Shown in pieces: positions 6,300 through 12,707 of a stretch of 14,009 bases of DNA (position 1 is its first letter; the number at the start of each line of letters is the position of its first letter). The DNA is from Actinomycetes bacterium (GTDB lineage Bacteria > Actinomycetota > Actinomycetes > Actinomycetales > Actinomycetaceae). A program made the position numbers and the translations under genes. The stretch spans positions 1 to 14,009 of the forward strand of contig JAFAAX010000133.1 in NCBI GenBank assembly GCA_023426345.1, read 5' to 3'. The notes under the pieces were generated by a model, which was not told the DNA's origin, searched no databases, and was given only the letters and a program-made list of their open reading frames with translations.

Positions 6300-7985
6300 A
6301 TGAGTGAGTCAGGGGACACCTCGCCCGACCAGCCCGCGGATCCGTTCGAAGAATTCCTGCGGAAGATGCTCGGCGACCAGGCCGGCGAGGAGGCCGCGCG
6401 CTCGATGCGCGAGCAGGGGTTCGACACGTCGCCCGTCAACGCACTGTTCGCCGACCCCGCGCAGATGCAGTCCGCCCTCAACCAGTTCCAGTACCTCTTC
6501 AACGCCACCGAGGGACCTGTGAACTGGCGGATGGCCACCGATATCGCCCAGCAGCAGGTCTTCCAGGCGGGCGACCCGGCCCTGTCCGCCGCCGAGGCGC
6601 AGCGGGCGCGGGACGCCATGGTGGTGGCCGACCTGTGGCTGGACTCCGTGACGGATCTGGGGCCCGGCCAGGTCCAGCGCGCCGCCTGGACCCGGCGCCA
6701 GTGGATCGACCAGACGCTGCCGATGTGGACGCGCATCACCGAGCCCGTCGCGTCGAATGTGTCGCGCGCCCTCACTGACGCCCTGTCCTCGCAGTTCGGC
6801 GACGATTCTGAGACCGGCGGCCTGCCCGAGGGGCTGCCGCCGGGGATGGCCGACATGCTGGGGCGCACGACGCAGATGATGCCGAAGCTCGCGGCGATGA
6901 TGTTCGCGATGCAGATGGGGCAGGCTCTGTCGGCTCTCTCCCAGGAGGCCATGGGCTCCACGGACGTCGGCCTTCCCCTGGCCGACGGGCAGACCACGGC
7001 ACTGGTCGTCCACAACATCGGAGCGTTCGGGGAGGGGCTGGAGATCCCCTTCGAGGAGGTCCAGCAATTCGTGGCCGTCCGCGAGTGCGCCCATCAGCGC
7101 CTGTTCGCGTCGGTGCCGTGGCTCGCCCACGACCTGGTGCGGGCCGTGGAGAGCTACTCCTCCGAGATCGCCCTCGACACCGACGCCATCGCCGACGCCG
7201 CCCGAGAGATCGACCCCACGGACCCGGCGTCGCTCAACTCCGCGATGTCGCGCGGCGTGTTCTCCCCGGAGTCGACCGCCCGCCAGCAGTCCGCGCTGGA
7301 GCGCCTGGAGACCCTGCTCGCCCTGATCGAGGGGTGGGTGGAGGTCGTCGCGGCCCGCGCCGTCGCGCCCTACCTGCCGCACGCCGATCAGCTGCGCGAG
7401 ATGATGCGCCGCCGTCGCGCGGCCGGGGGTCCCGCCGAGCAGATGCTCGGCCAGCTCATCGGGCTCCAGATGCGCCCGCGCCGCGCGCGGGGCGCCGCCC
7501 GGGTGTTCACGCTGGTGGAGGACGCTCAGGGCCGCGAGGGGCGCGAAGCCCTGTGGCGCCATCCCGACATGGTGCCCACCGCCGCGGAGCTCGACGCGCC
7601 GGAGACGTTCCTCGCCGACCGCGAGGCGGGCGCCTCCCAGGACGCCGAGTTCGACGGCGAGCTGTCCCGCCTGCTCGACGGCACCCTGGGGTGGGCCGAG
7701 GGCCTCTCCCCCGACACGGACCCGGAGTCCGACAGCCTCCGCCGGGCCGGCCTGCTCCCCGAGGACGTCCCATCCGGGGACGAGGGCGACGCAGCCGGCG
7801 GCCCCTCCCCATCCGCGCCGTCCTCGCCCTCCGCCTCATCCGGGGACGAGGGCGGCCCCACCCACGACGAGGGCGGCCCCTCCGACGCCACGGGATCCGA
7901 CGGCGTCCACGGCTCGCCCGACGACGACGCTGACCGACCCGGCGGACCGGATGACTCCGACAGGCCGGGAGGCGCGCCCGCCTGA
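6300..7985 (+). CDS. DUF2342 zincin-like metalloprotease/putative hydrolase
   Basis: The 561-residue product fits the actinobacterial DUF2342 family (zincin-like type 2, often annotated zinc-dependent metalloprotease or putative hydrolase). Family landmarks are the N-terminal DPFEEFLRKMLG and VNWRMATDIAQQ segments, the putative metal-site helix VRECAHQRLFASVPWL (Glu262, His265), LIEGWVEVVAARAV (Glu344) and the basic RRRRAAGGPAEQMLGQLIGL. There is no classical HEXXH; the site reads EXXH, as I recall for this family, and catalytic activity is not proven by the sequence. The last 100 or so residues are an acidic Gly/Ser/Pro/Asp tail with short repeats and are probably disordered. There is no signal peptide. 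The start is the ATG placed six bases after a TAGAGT box, so the mRNA is probably leaderless. Confidence 0.9.
   Translation: MSESGDTSPDQPADPFEEFLRKMLGDQAGEEAARSMREQGFDTSPVNALFADPAQMQSALNQFQYLFNATEGPVNWRMATDIAQQQVFQAGDPALSAAEAQRARDAMVVADLWLDSVTDLGPGQVQRAAWTRRQWIDQTLPMWTRITEPVASNVSRALTDALSSQFGDDSETGGLPEGLPPGMADMLGRTTQMMPKLAAMMFAMQMGQALSALSQEAMGSTDVGLPLADGQTTALVVHNIGAFGEGLEIPFEEVQQFVAVRECAHQRLFASVPWLAHDLVRAVESYSSEIALDTDAIADAAREIDPTDPASLNSAMSRGVFSPESTARQQSALERLETLLALIEGWVEVVAARAVAPYLPHADQLREMMRRRRAAGGPAEQMLGQLIGLQMRPRRARGAARVFTLVEDAQGREGREALWRHPDMVPTAAELDAPETFLADREAGASQDAEFDGELSRLLDGTLGWAEGLSPDTDPESDSLRRAGLLPEDVPSGDEGDAAGGPSPSAPSSPSASSGDEGGPTHDEGGPSDATGSDGVHGSPDDDADRPGGPDDSDRPGGAPA
7771..7880 (+). 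repeat. short direct repeats in the acidic tail
   Basis: The 18-mer CATCCGGGGACGAGGGCG occurs at 7771-7788 and 7837-7854. GACGAGGGCGGCCCC occurs at 7845-7859 and 7866-7880, a 21-bp in-frame period encoding DEGGP twice. These are slippage-type repeats within the disordered C-terminus of the DUF2342 protein. Confidence 0.75.
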
Positions 7986-8146
7986 TCGAACGATCCCGGC
8001 GCCGGCGGTCCTGTACAGCGGTCCTGTGGATGCCCGTCCACAGATCCGCCGGCCGTCTCCCCGTGGGGCGCCCCCTGCCCCGACACTGAGGACACCCGCC
8101 CGGTCCGGCCAGGGACCGCGGCGCCTCACGGGACGGAGACGACGTC
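7986..8146 (+). terminator. intergenic hairpins between the DUF2342 and E1-like genes
   Basis: The main structure is CTGTGGA (8024-8030), a six-base loop, and TCCACAG (8037-8043). An outer 4-bp stem (8018-8021 with 8046-8049) is reached across a 2x2 internal loop. It may end the DUF2342 transcript, although no T-run follows. A second hairpin, CGGTCC/GGACCG (8101-8106 with 8113-8118), sits 17 bases before the Shine-Dalgarno GGAG (8135-8138) of the next gene. The 9-mer CGGTCCTGT is repeated at 8006 and 8019. No convincing promoter was found. Confidence 0.45.
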
Positions 8147-9127
8147 ATGGGAGCACAGGTCCGGCTGGTCGAAGGCACCGCCCTGGTCCGACGAGGATCG
8201 GACGCGCTGCAGGTGGGCGGCGATCCTGATCATCACGTCGTTCTCACGGGCCTGTCCGAGCCCCAGCAGGCGTGGCTGCTGAGGGCCGCGCGCCGCGCTC
8301 GGCCTCCCTCCCTCGACGCCGCCCCGGCCGGGGAGCCGGCCCCCTCGACCGTTCCTCCTCCCGGCTGTGAGCATCTGATCGCCCGCCTCGTCGCGGCGGG
8401 CTTTGCGACGCACGCGACCCGCCGATCCGCTGCGGCGCCCGTCCCGGGCGCGCGAGCGCCCTCGGTGCGGATCGACGGCCTGGATGCCGTGACGACGGCG
8501 GCCGCCATGATCCTCGCGCGCGTCGGCGTGCGCCACCTGGACCTGAGGGACCGGCGACCCGTCGACGCGTCGGTCCAGGGGACGGTGAGCGCGAGCCTCT
8601 GGGCGCTCCCCCGCCCCGACGCCGTCAGGGACATGATCGTGTCCCTGGAACCCCGGGCCCGCGTCGAGCGCCTCCACGGCCCCGACGTGGTCGTCGTCTC
8701 GCGCGCCCGGCATGCCGATGCGGCCGCCTGCGGCCTGCTCCTGGTCGAAGACCGGCGCCACCTTCCGGTGATCCTGCGCGAACGCTCCATCGTCGTGGGC
8801 CCGCTGGTGCGGCCCGGCCGGACGCCCTGCGCGCAGTGCCTCGACCTCCACCTCACCGACGCCGACCGCTCGTGGCCCCTCCTCGCCCGCCAGATGGACG
8901 ACTGGCCGCTGCCCGCGCCTCCCGTCGCAGCCATCCAGGTGGCGGCGCTGGAGGTCGCCCGCCGCGTGCTGTCCGCCCCGGGCGGCGACCCGATCCTGGG
9001 CGAACCCGCCGGGGGCGATCCGGCATGGTCGCAGGTCCGCGTCGACGCCCGGGGCGGGATCGCCGTCCGCGAGGTCGCTCCGCATCCGCGATGCGGATGC
9101 GGAGCGGCGGGCGATCCGTTCGACTGA
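8147..9127 (+). CDS. E1-like (ThiF-fold) TOMM leader-binding-type protein
   Basis: The 326-residue product resembles the ThiF/E1-like proteins annotated as TOMM precursor leader peptide-binding protein or cyclodehydratase-associated domain, found beside DUF2342 and uvrD2 in many actinobacteria. The best marks are VVGPLVRPGRTPCAQCLDLH (Cys228, Cys231) and the C-terminal HPRCGCG (Cys316, Cys318), which together would form the structural zinc site of E1 enzymes. The nucleotide-binding loop expected near residues 105-125 reads VRIDGLDAVTTAAA and lacks GXGXXG. An active adenylating enzyme is therefore unlikely, and peptide recognition is the more reasonable guess. The ATG is preceded by GGAG at eight bases. 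There is no YcaO partner or precursor peptide in the window, so the true role is unknown. Its final codons form a long hairpin. Confidence 0.8.
   Translation: MGAQVRLVEGTALVRRGSDALQVGGDPDHHVVLTGLSEPQQAWLLRAARRARPPSLDAAPAGEPAPSTVPPPGCEHLIARLVAAGFATHATRRSAAAPVPGARAPSVRIDGLDAVTTAAAMILARVGVRHLDLRDRRPVDASVQGTVSASLWALPRPDAVRDMIVSLEPRARVERLHGPDVVVVSRARHADAAACGLLLVEDRRHLPVILRERSIVVGPLVRPGRTPCAQCLDLHLTDADRSWPLLARQMDDWPLPAPPVAAIQVAALEVARRVLSAPGGDPILGEPAGGDPAWSQVRVDARGGIAVREVAPHPRCGCGAAGDPFD
9076..9106. terminator. 14-bp perfect hairpin inside the 3' end of the E1-like gene
   Basis: CGCTCCGCATCCGC (9076-9089) and its exact complement (9093-9106) flank a three-base loop. A G·U and a G-C pair extend the stem to 9074/9108. 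It lies 19 bases before the stop codon and encodes VAPHPRCGCGA, including the zinc-binding CGC. With the convergent uvrD2 stop only 57 bases beyond the E1-like stop, it is well placed to stop transcription from either side, though it has no T-tract. Confidence 0.65.
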
Positions 9128-9184
9128 CGAGGGCGGGCCGCGCCACGCGGCGAGGTCGTGGTTCACGACCGCCGCCCACCCGGT

Positions 9185-11383
9185 TCAGCCCTCCGGCGCG
9201 TCCTCGACCGGCACGTCCTCGCCCCGGACCAGGGCGAGGACCTGCGCGCCGTACTGGTCGAGCTTGACCGCGCCGATGCCCCGGATCACGCCCAGCTGGC
9301 GCAGCGTCTTCGGGCGGGCGATCGCGACATCCCGCAGCGTCTGGTCGGCCAGCACCGTGTAGGCGGGCTTCGAGGCGACGCGGGCCTCCCGGGAGCGCCA
9401 GTCCCGCAACCGCTCGAACAAGGCGATGACCTCCGGGGGGTTCTCCTCCTCGAACTCGTGGGCGCGCGCCTTCGCGCGGTGGCGCGGGGAGTCGCCCGAC
9501 GCCGACCGCGCCCGGCTCCGCTGCTCCACGGCCTCCTCCGGCCAGATCCCGTCGAGGAACCGGCTGCGCACGCGCGATCCCCGGCCCCGGTCCGCGTGGC
9601 GGGAGCGCGACCACGAGAGCTCCAGGTGGTCGCGCGCCCGCGTCACCCCGACGTAGAGGAGCCGTCGCTCCTCCTCGCGGGCGACGGCCGTCTGCGCCAT
9701 GGAGATCGGCAGCAGGCCCTCCGAGACGCCGATGAGGAACACCGCGTCCCATTCCAGTCCCTTCGCGGCGTGCAGCGTCGAGAACGTCACGCCGGCGACG
9801 GCCGGCGCCGCCTGCGCGGCCGAGCGCTCCTCGAGCTCGGCGACGAAGGCCGGCAGGGACAGGGACTCCCGCTGCCCGGCCAGCTCGACGAGCGCGTTGA
9901 GGTTGTCCCAGCGCTCCCGCACGGCTCCCGACCCGGCCGGAGGCTCCGGCGTCCACCCGGCGACGCCGGCGATCTCCTGGACGCGCTCCACCAGGCCCGG
10001 CCCGGCGGGGGCGCCCTCGTCGATGTCGGATCCCTCCCCGCCCTCACCGGAGGCGGCGGCCCGGGAGCGGTCGGCGAGCGCCTCGCGGCGCAGGAGCAGC
10101 AGGGCGCGGCGGATCTCGTCGCGTTCGAAGAAACGCGCCCCGCCGCGCACGACGAAGGAGAGGCCCGCCTCGGCGAACGCCTCCTCGAGCGCCTCCGACT
10201 GGGAGTTCGTGCGGTACAGGACCGCGATCGAGTGGATGGGTACGCCCCGCGCCACCAGCTCGGCGGCCCGGGCGGCCACGCCCGCGGCCTCGGCCTGGTC
10301 GTCGTCGTAGGTGCGGAACGACACGCCCGGGCCCATGGGCCGTTGGGACACCAGGTGGACGACGCCGTCGAGGGCACCGCCGCCGCGCCGCGTCCCCTGC
10401 TGGACGCCTGCCGCAGACCCAGCGCCGACGCCCAGCCCGCCCGCCGCATCCGACGCGCGGCCCATCACCTGGTTGGCGACGGCGACGATCTGGGGCGTCG
10501 ACCGGTAGTCCCGGTTGAGCTGGACGACGTTGGCGCCCGGATGGCGGGACCGGAACCCGACGAGGTGGCGCGGATCGGCGCCGGCGAAGGAGTAGATGGT
10601 CTGCGCGACGTCTCCGACCACGCAGAGGTCGTGCCGGTCGCCGAGCCACAGCTCGAGCAGATGCTGCTGGAGCAGGGAGACGTCCTGGTACTCGTCGACC
10701 ACGAAGGCGCGGTACTGGGAGCGGACCTCGCGCGCGATGTCCTCCCGGTCCTGGAGGATCCCGCACATCAGCAGCAGGACGTCCTCGAAGTCGATGACCC
10801 CGCGATCCTGTTTGGCGATTTCGTAGGCGTCCATGAGCCGGGCGAAGGCGTCGGCCTCCAGGCCTGCCGGGGGCTCGCGCCGCTCCGTGCGGATGCGCTG
10901 CGCATAGCGGGAGGCGCCGACCATCGACACCTTCGCCCATTCGATCTCCGCCGCCAGGTCGCGCACCGCCGTGCGGTCCGCGCGGATCCCGCTGCGCGCC
11001 GCCGCGGCGGCCACCAGGGAGGCCTTGTGGTCGATGAGGTGGGGCACCTGACCGCCGACCGACCGCGGCCAGAAGTACGAGAGCTGGCGCAGCGCCGCCG
11101 CGTGGAACGTCCGCGCCTGGGCGTGGGGGACGCCGAGATCGCGCAGGCGCTGGCGCATCTCCGCGGCCGCGCGCGACGTGAAGGTCACCGCCAGCACCGT
11201 CGTCGGGTCGAACGCGCCGACCGCCGCCCCGTAGGCGATGCGGTAGGTGATCGCGCGGGTCTTGCCGGTGCCCGCGCCGGCCAGGACGGCCAGCGGCCCG
11301 CTGACCTGCTGGGCGACCCGGCGCTGGTCGGGATCCAAGGCGTCGAGCAGTGCTTCGGGATCGGAGGGGGCGGCTGGGGTCAT
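9185..11383 (-). CDS. ATP-dependent DNA helicase UvrD2 (SF1A) with HRDC domain
   Basis: This 732-residue SF1A helicase is a DNA-repair 3'-5' translocase. Motifs are in order: Walker A AGAGTGKT (35-42), Ia VTFTSRAAAEMR (66-77), Walker B VVDEYQD (228-234), III GDVAQTIYSFAGAD (257-270), IV VLYRTN (388-393), V VTFSTLHAAKGLEWD (532-546) and VI RRLLYVGVTRARDHLELS (573-590). A C-terminal HRDC domain (about 648-725) follows and marks UvrD2 rather than UvrD1/PcrA. Mycobacterial UvrD2 carries a tetracysteine motif between motor and HRDC. Here the linker (about 611-647) has no cysteine, and the whole protein shows only Cys207 and Cys254. The ATG is preceded by GGGAG at nine bases. It converges with the E1-like gene, and the accessory insert lies just upstream. 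Confidence 0.95.
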   Translation of the reverse strand: MTPAAPSDPEALLDALDPDQRRVAQQVSGPLAVLAGAGTGKTRAITYRIAYGAAVGAFDPTTVLAVTFTSRAAAEMRQRLRDLGVPHAQARTFHAAALRQLSYFWPRSVGGQVPHLIDHKASLVAAAAARSGIRADRTAVRDLAAEIEWAKVSMVGASRYAQRIRTERREPPAGLEADAFARLMDAYEIAKQDRGVIDFEDVLLLMCGILQDREDIAREVRSQYRAFVVDEYQDVSLLQQHLLELWLGDRHDLCVVGDVAQTIYSFAGADPRHLVGFRSRHPGANVVQLNRDYRSTPQIVAVANQVMGRASDAAGGLGVGAGSAAGVQQGTRRGGGALDGVVHLVSQRPMGPGVSFRTYDDDQAEAAGVAARAAELVARGVPIHSIAVLYRTNSQSEALEEAFAEAGLSFVVRGGARFFERDEIRRALLLLRREALADRSRAAASGEGGEGSDIDEGAPAGPGLVERVQEIAGVAGWTPEPPAGSGAVRERWDNLNALVELAGQRESLSLPAFVAELEERSAAQAAPAVAGVTFSTLHAAKGLEWDAVFLIGVSEGLLPISMAQTAVAREEERRLLYVGVTRARDHLELSWSRSRHADRGRGSRVRSRFLDGIWPEEAVEQRSRARSASGDSPRHRAKARAHEFEEENPPEVIALFERLRDWRSREARVASKPAYTVLADQTLRDVAIARPKTLRQLGVIRGIGAVKLDQYGAQVLALVRGEDVPVEDAPEG

Positions 11384-11461
11384 GCCTCGATTCTCCCAGC
11401 CGCCACCCCCTTTTGCGATCCGTCATGTCGCACGCCTCTGGCGCACCGAGCGAGCCCGGCG

Positions 11462-11668
11462 TCACCCTTCGAAGGTGCCGGTCGTGTCACGCTGCCGCTC
11501 GGAGACGCGGACGGACCAACGCCGAACTGCAGCCACCCACGCCCAGCACGCGAGGCATCCACAGATCAGAGCCAGGAACCACGGAGCTGACAGCACGACC
11601 TGGAGGACAAACGAGACGAGGAGCCAGAGAATGAACCCCACATCCTCGATGAGCTCCTTGTGCTTCAT
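11462..11668 (-). CDS. small two-helix membrane protein, partner of the exported protein
   Basis: This 68-residue protein, which I do not recognise, has two predicted membrane helices (about residues 11-27 and 30-48) separated by a short proline turn (SAPW). The second helix contains three cysteines (Cys36, 38, 41 in CGCLAC). A basic tail follows (RRWSVRVSERQR). Its ATG overlaps the TGA of the upstream gene (ATGA), and AGGAG lies nine bases before it, so it is very probably co-translated with the exported protein. The frame is open further upstream to 11950, but only by reading antisense-like sequence through the upstream gene. Its size and pairing would suit an immunity or accessory membrane protein; this is inference only. 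Confidence 0.7.
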   Translation of the reverse strand: MKHKELIEDVGFILWLLVSFVLQVVLSAPWFLALICGCLACWAWVAAVRRWSVRVSERQRDTTGTFEG

Positions 11669-12162
11669 ACCAACGCACTCCTGACACGACGAGCCGCCAC
11701 AGAGGTCCGCCGATCCCACGCGTCCACTGACTGTTCGCCGCCGAAGACCCGCTTGCAAATGTACGTGATCACAGCGGGAACTCCCTGACACGGTATCCAT
11801 CCGACGGGGCCTGTACAGAATGAGTACATGGCGTTGTACAGCCTGGTGAATGAGTCCCACGCACTGGGACCCTGCGACGCGCGAAATGCCGCGAGATTCA
11901 CGAAACCGATATACCGCCCGTCCATGTACGTGTACAAGGTGCCGTAGCAACCTTTTGGATTGAGGATGACATGTTGACCAGTCCCCTCGTCGCAGAAGAA
12001 GTCCGGCACCCCTGTCTGGATGACAACGACCGAGTCCGGAGATCCTCCACTCGGGCCCGGATCATCAGAGTCAGAAGAAGCGTTGGCGGACACGGTCACC
12101 GTCAACGACAGTGCGGCCGCCAGCACGACGGCTGCGACTCTTGACAACACACGATGAAACAT
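11665..12162 (-). CDS. exported five-cysteine protein of unknown function
   Basis: A 165-residue protein of no family I recognise. The N-terminus is a clear Sec signal peptide: a basic start (MFHRVLSR), a hydrophobic core (VAAVVLAAALSLTVTV) and a likely cleavage after ANA (residue 28). A Ser/Asp/Gly/Pro linker follows, then a globular part with five cysteines (57, 72, 116, 125, 136). It is rich in aromatic and glycine residues (GCYGTLYTYMDGRYIGF, YNAMYSFCTGPVGWIPCQG), and the C-terminus is basic (RRTSVAARRVRSALV). The start is fixed by AAAGGAG seven bases before the ATG; the open frame to 12252 adds residues with no signal character. It has a strong promoter at 12258-12286 and is coupled by ATGA to the membrane protein. 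Codon choice is visibly less GC-rich than in the flanking genes, which suggests acquisition by transfer. Confidence 0.8.
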   Translation of the reverse strand: MFHRVLSRVAAVVLAAALSLTVTVSANASSDSDDPGPSGGSPDSVVVIQTGVPDFFCDEGTGQHVILNPKGCYGTLYTYMDGRYIGFVNLAAFRASQGPSAWDSFTRLYNAMYSFCTGPVGWIPCQGVPAVITYICKRVFGGEQSVDAWDRRTSVAARRVRSALV

Positions 12163-12251
12163 CGTCTTCTCCTTTGAGACGACAGAAACAAGATCGCCCA
12201 CGCCCATGGGGGGTGGTGTCGGATGCGATCCGCGCAGATAACTGACTCGCA

Positions 12252-12291
12252 CACGTCAGACTAGGGTGACGTGAACAGATTGTCAACAATC
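12252..12291 (-). promoter_or_regulatory. near-consensus promoter with two dyads for the exported-protein operon
   Basis: On the minus strand, TTGACA (12281-12286) and TAGTCT (12258-12263) are separated by exactly 17 bases. Transcription would begin near 12251, giving a 5' UTR of about 90 bases. Two inverted repeats lie on the promoter. CACGTCA/TGACGTG (12252-12258 and 12267-12273, 8-bp spacer) covers the -10 box. GATTGT/ACAATC (12278-12283 and 12286-12291, 2-bp spacer) covers the -35 box. These are typical operator positions, suggesting repression by a dimeric regulator that is not encoded beside the operon. Confidence 0.75.
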
Positions 12292-12348
12292 CGTTCTCGT
12301 GCAATTTTCCGCTCTCTGAAACATCCTCGACCCGGTCAGGAACAGCAC

Positions 12349-12434
12349 AGAGAGTCGATCCACCGTAGAGACTCGATCAGCACCGACCCATTGATTCCCT
12401 TGTTTGTGGGTCGCATTTGTGGTACGTTCGGTCC
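12349..12434 (+). promoter_or_regulatory. leaderless promoter and candidate operator of the toxin-antitoxin pair
   Basis: TTGTTT (12400-12405), a 17-base spacer and TACGTT (12423-12428) are followed by six bases and the GTG at 12435, so the toxin mRNA is probably leaderless. A perfect 7-bp inverted repeat, CGACCCA (12384-12390) and TGGGTCG (12407-12413), brackets the -35 box. Upstream, two near-identical 12-mers (AGAGAGTCGATC at 12349, AGAGACTCGATC at 12367) repeat at an 18-bp period. Either set could be where the ribbon-helix-helix antitoxin binds to repress its own operon. Confidence 0.6.
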
Positions 12435-12689
12435 GTGTTCAGGGAAGAGGACATCGAGTTTGCGCCGTCGTCAGGTCGGCACGGCATCGCCAGGAAGGAT
12501 GCGTACTACACGATGACGCACCCGCAATTCGTTGATGTCCTCGACGGCGAGCACGGGGACGTGACCAGGGCGTTCTATGGGCATCCTCACGCTCAAACGG
12601 ACAGAATCATCGAGGTGTTTGCGGCCTTGAAGCCTGATGGCCGGTTGGTCGTGTTTCATGCGATGGATCGACCCGACTTGGAGAGTTGA
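12435..12689 (+). CDS. BrnT-like toxin of a type II toxin-antitoxin pair
   Basis: The 84-residue product matches the general plan of small BrnT-like/DUF4258-like toxins common in actinobacteria. It has an N-terminal HGI motif within FAPSSGRHGIARKDAYYTM, a central strand with an IIEVFAAL segment, and the closing LVVFHAMDRPDLE (residues 71-83). Toxins of this fold generally act as ribonucleases; that is family knowledge, not visible here. The GTG start is chosen because a full promoter places its transcription start there. A TTG at 12417 in the same frame would add six residues and overlap the -10 region. It is followed after 18 bases by a ribbon-helix-helix antitoxin gene, the toxin-first order seen in brnTA. 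Family membership is assigned from motifs only. Confidence 0.75.
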   Translation: MFREEDIEFAPSSGRHGIARKDAYYTMTHPQFVDVLDGEHGDVTRAFYGHPHAQTDRIIEVFAALKPDGRLVVFHAMDRPDLES

Positions 12690-12707
12690 ATCATGGAAGG
12701 AGAAGCG

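Noticed and set aside
6309..7562. 417-residue minus-strand frame opposite the DUF2342 gene
   Set aside because: Shadow frame with no recognisable motif; the plus-strand gene has family landmarks and a promoter.
9158..11590. 810-residue open frame on the plus strand
   Set aside because: Antisense to uvrD2, whose helicase motifs are complete and in order; the plus-strand product has no motifs.
11669..11950. 94-codon upstream extension of the small membrane protein frame
   Set aside because: It overlaps the exported-protein gene in another frame; an ATG with AGGAG and the ATGA overlap mark the real start at 11668.
12417..12434. TTG start for the toxin, adding MWYVRS
   Set aside because: It would lie upstream of the predicted transcription start and overlap the -10 box; the GTG at 12435 fits a leaderless transcript.
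12693..12707. Upstream ATG for the antitoxin, adding MEGEA
   Set aside because: The strong AAGGAG lies between this ATG and the one at 12708, so the downstream ATG is the better start.
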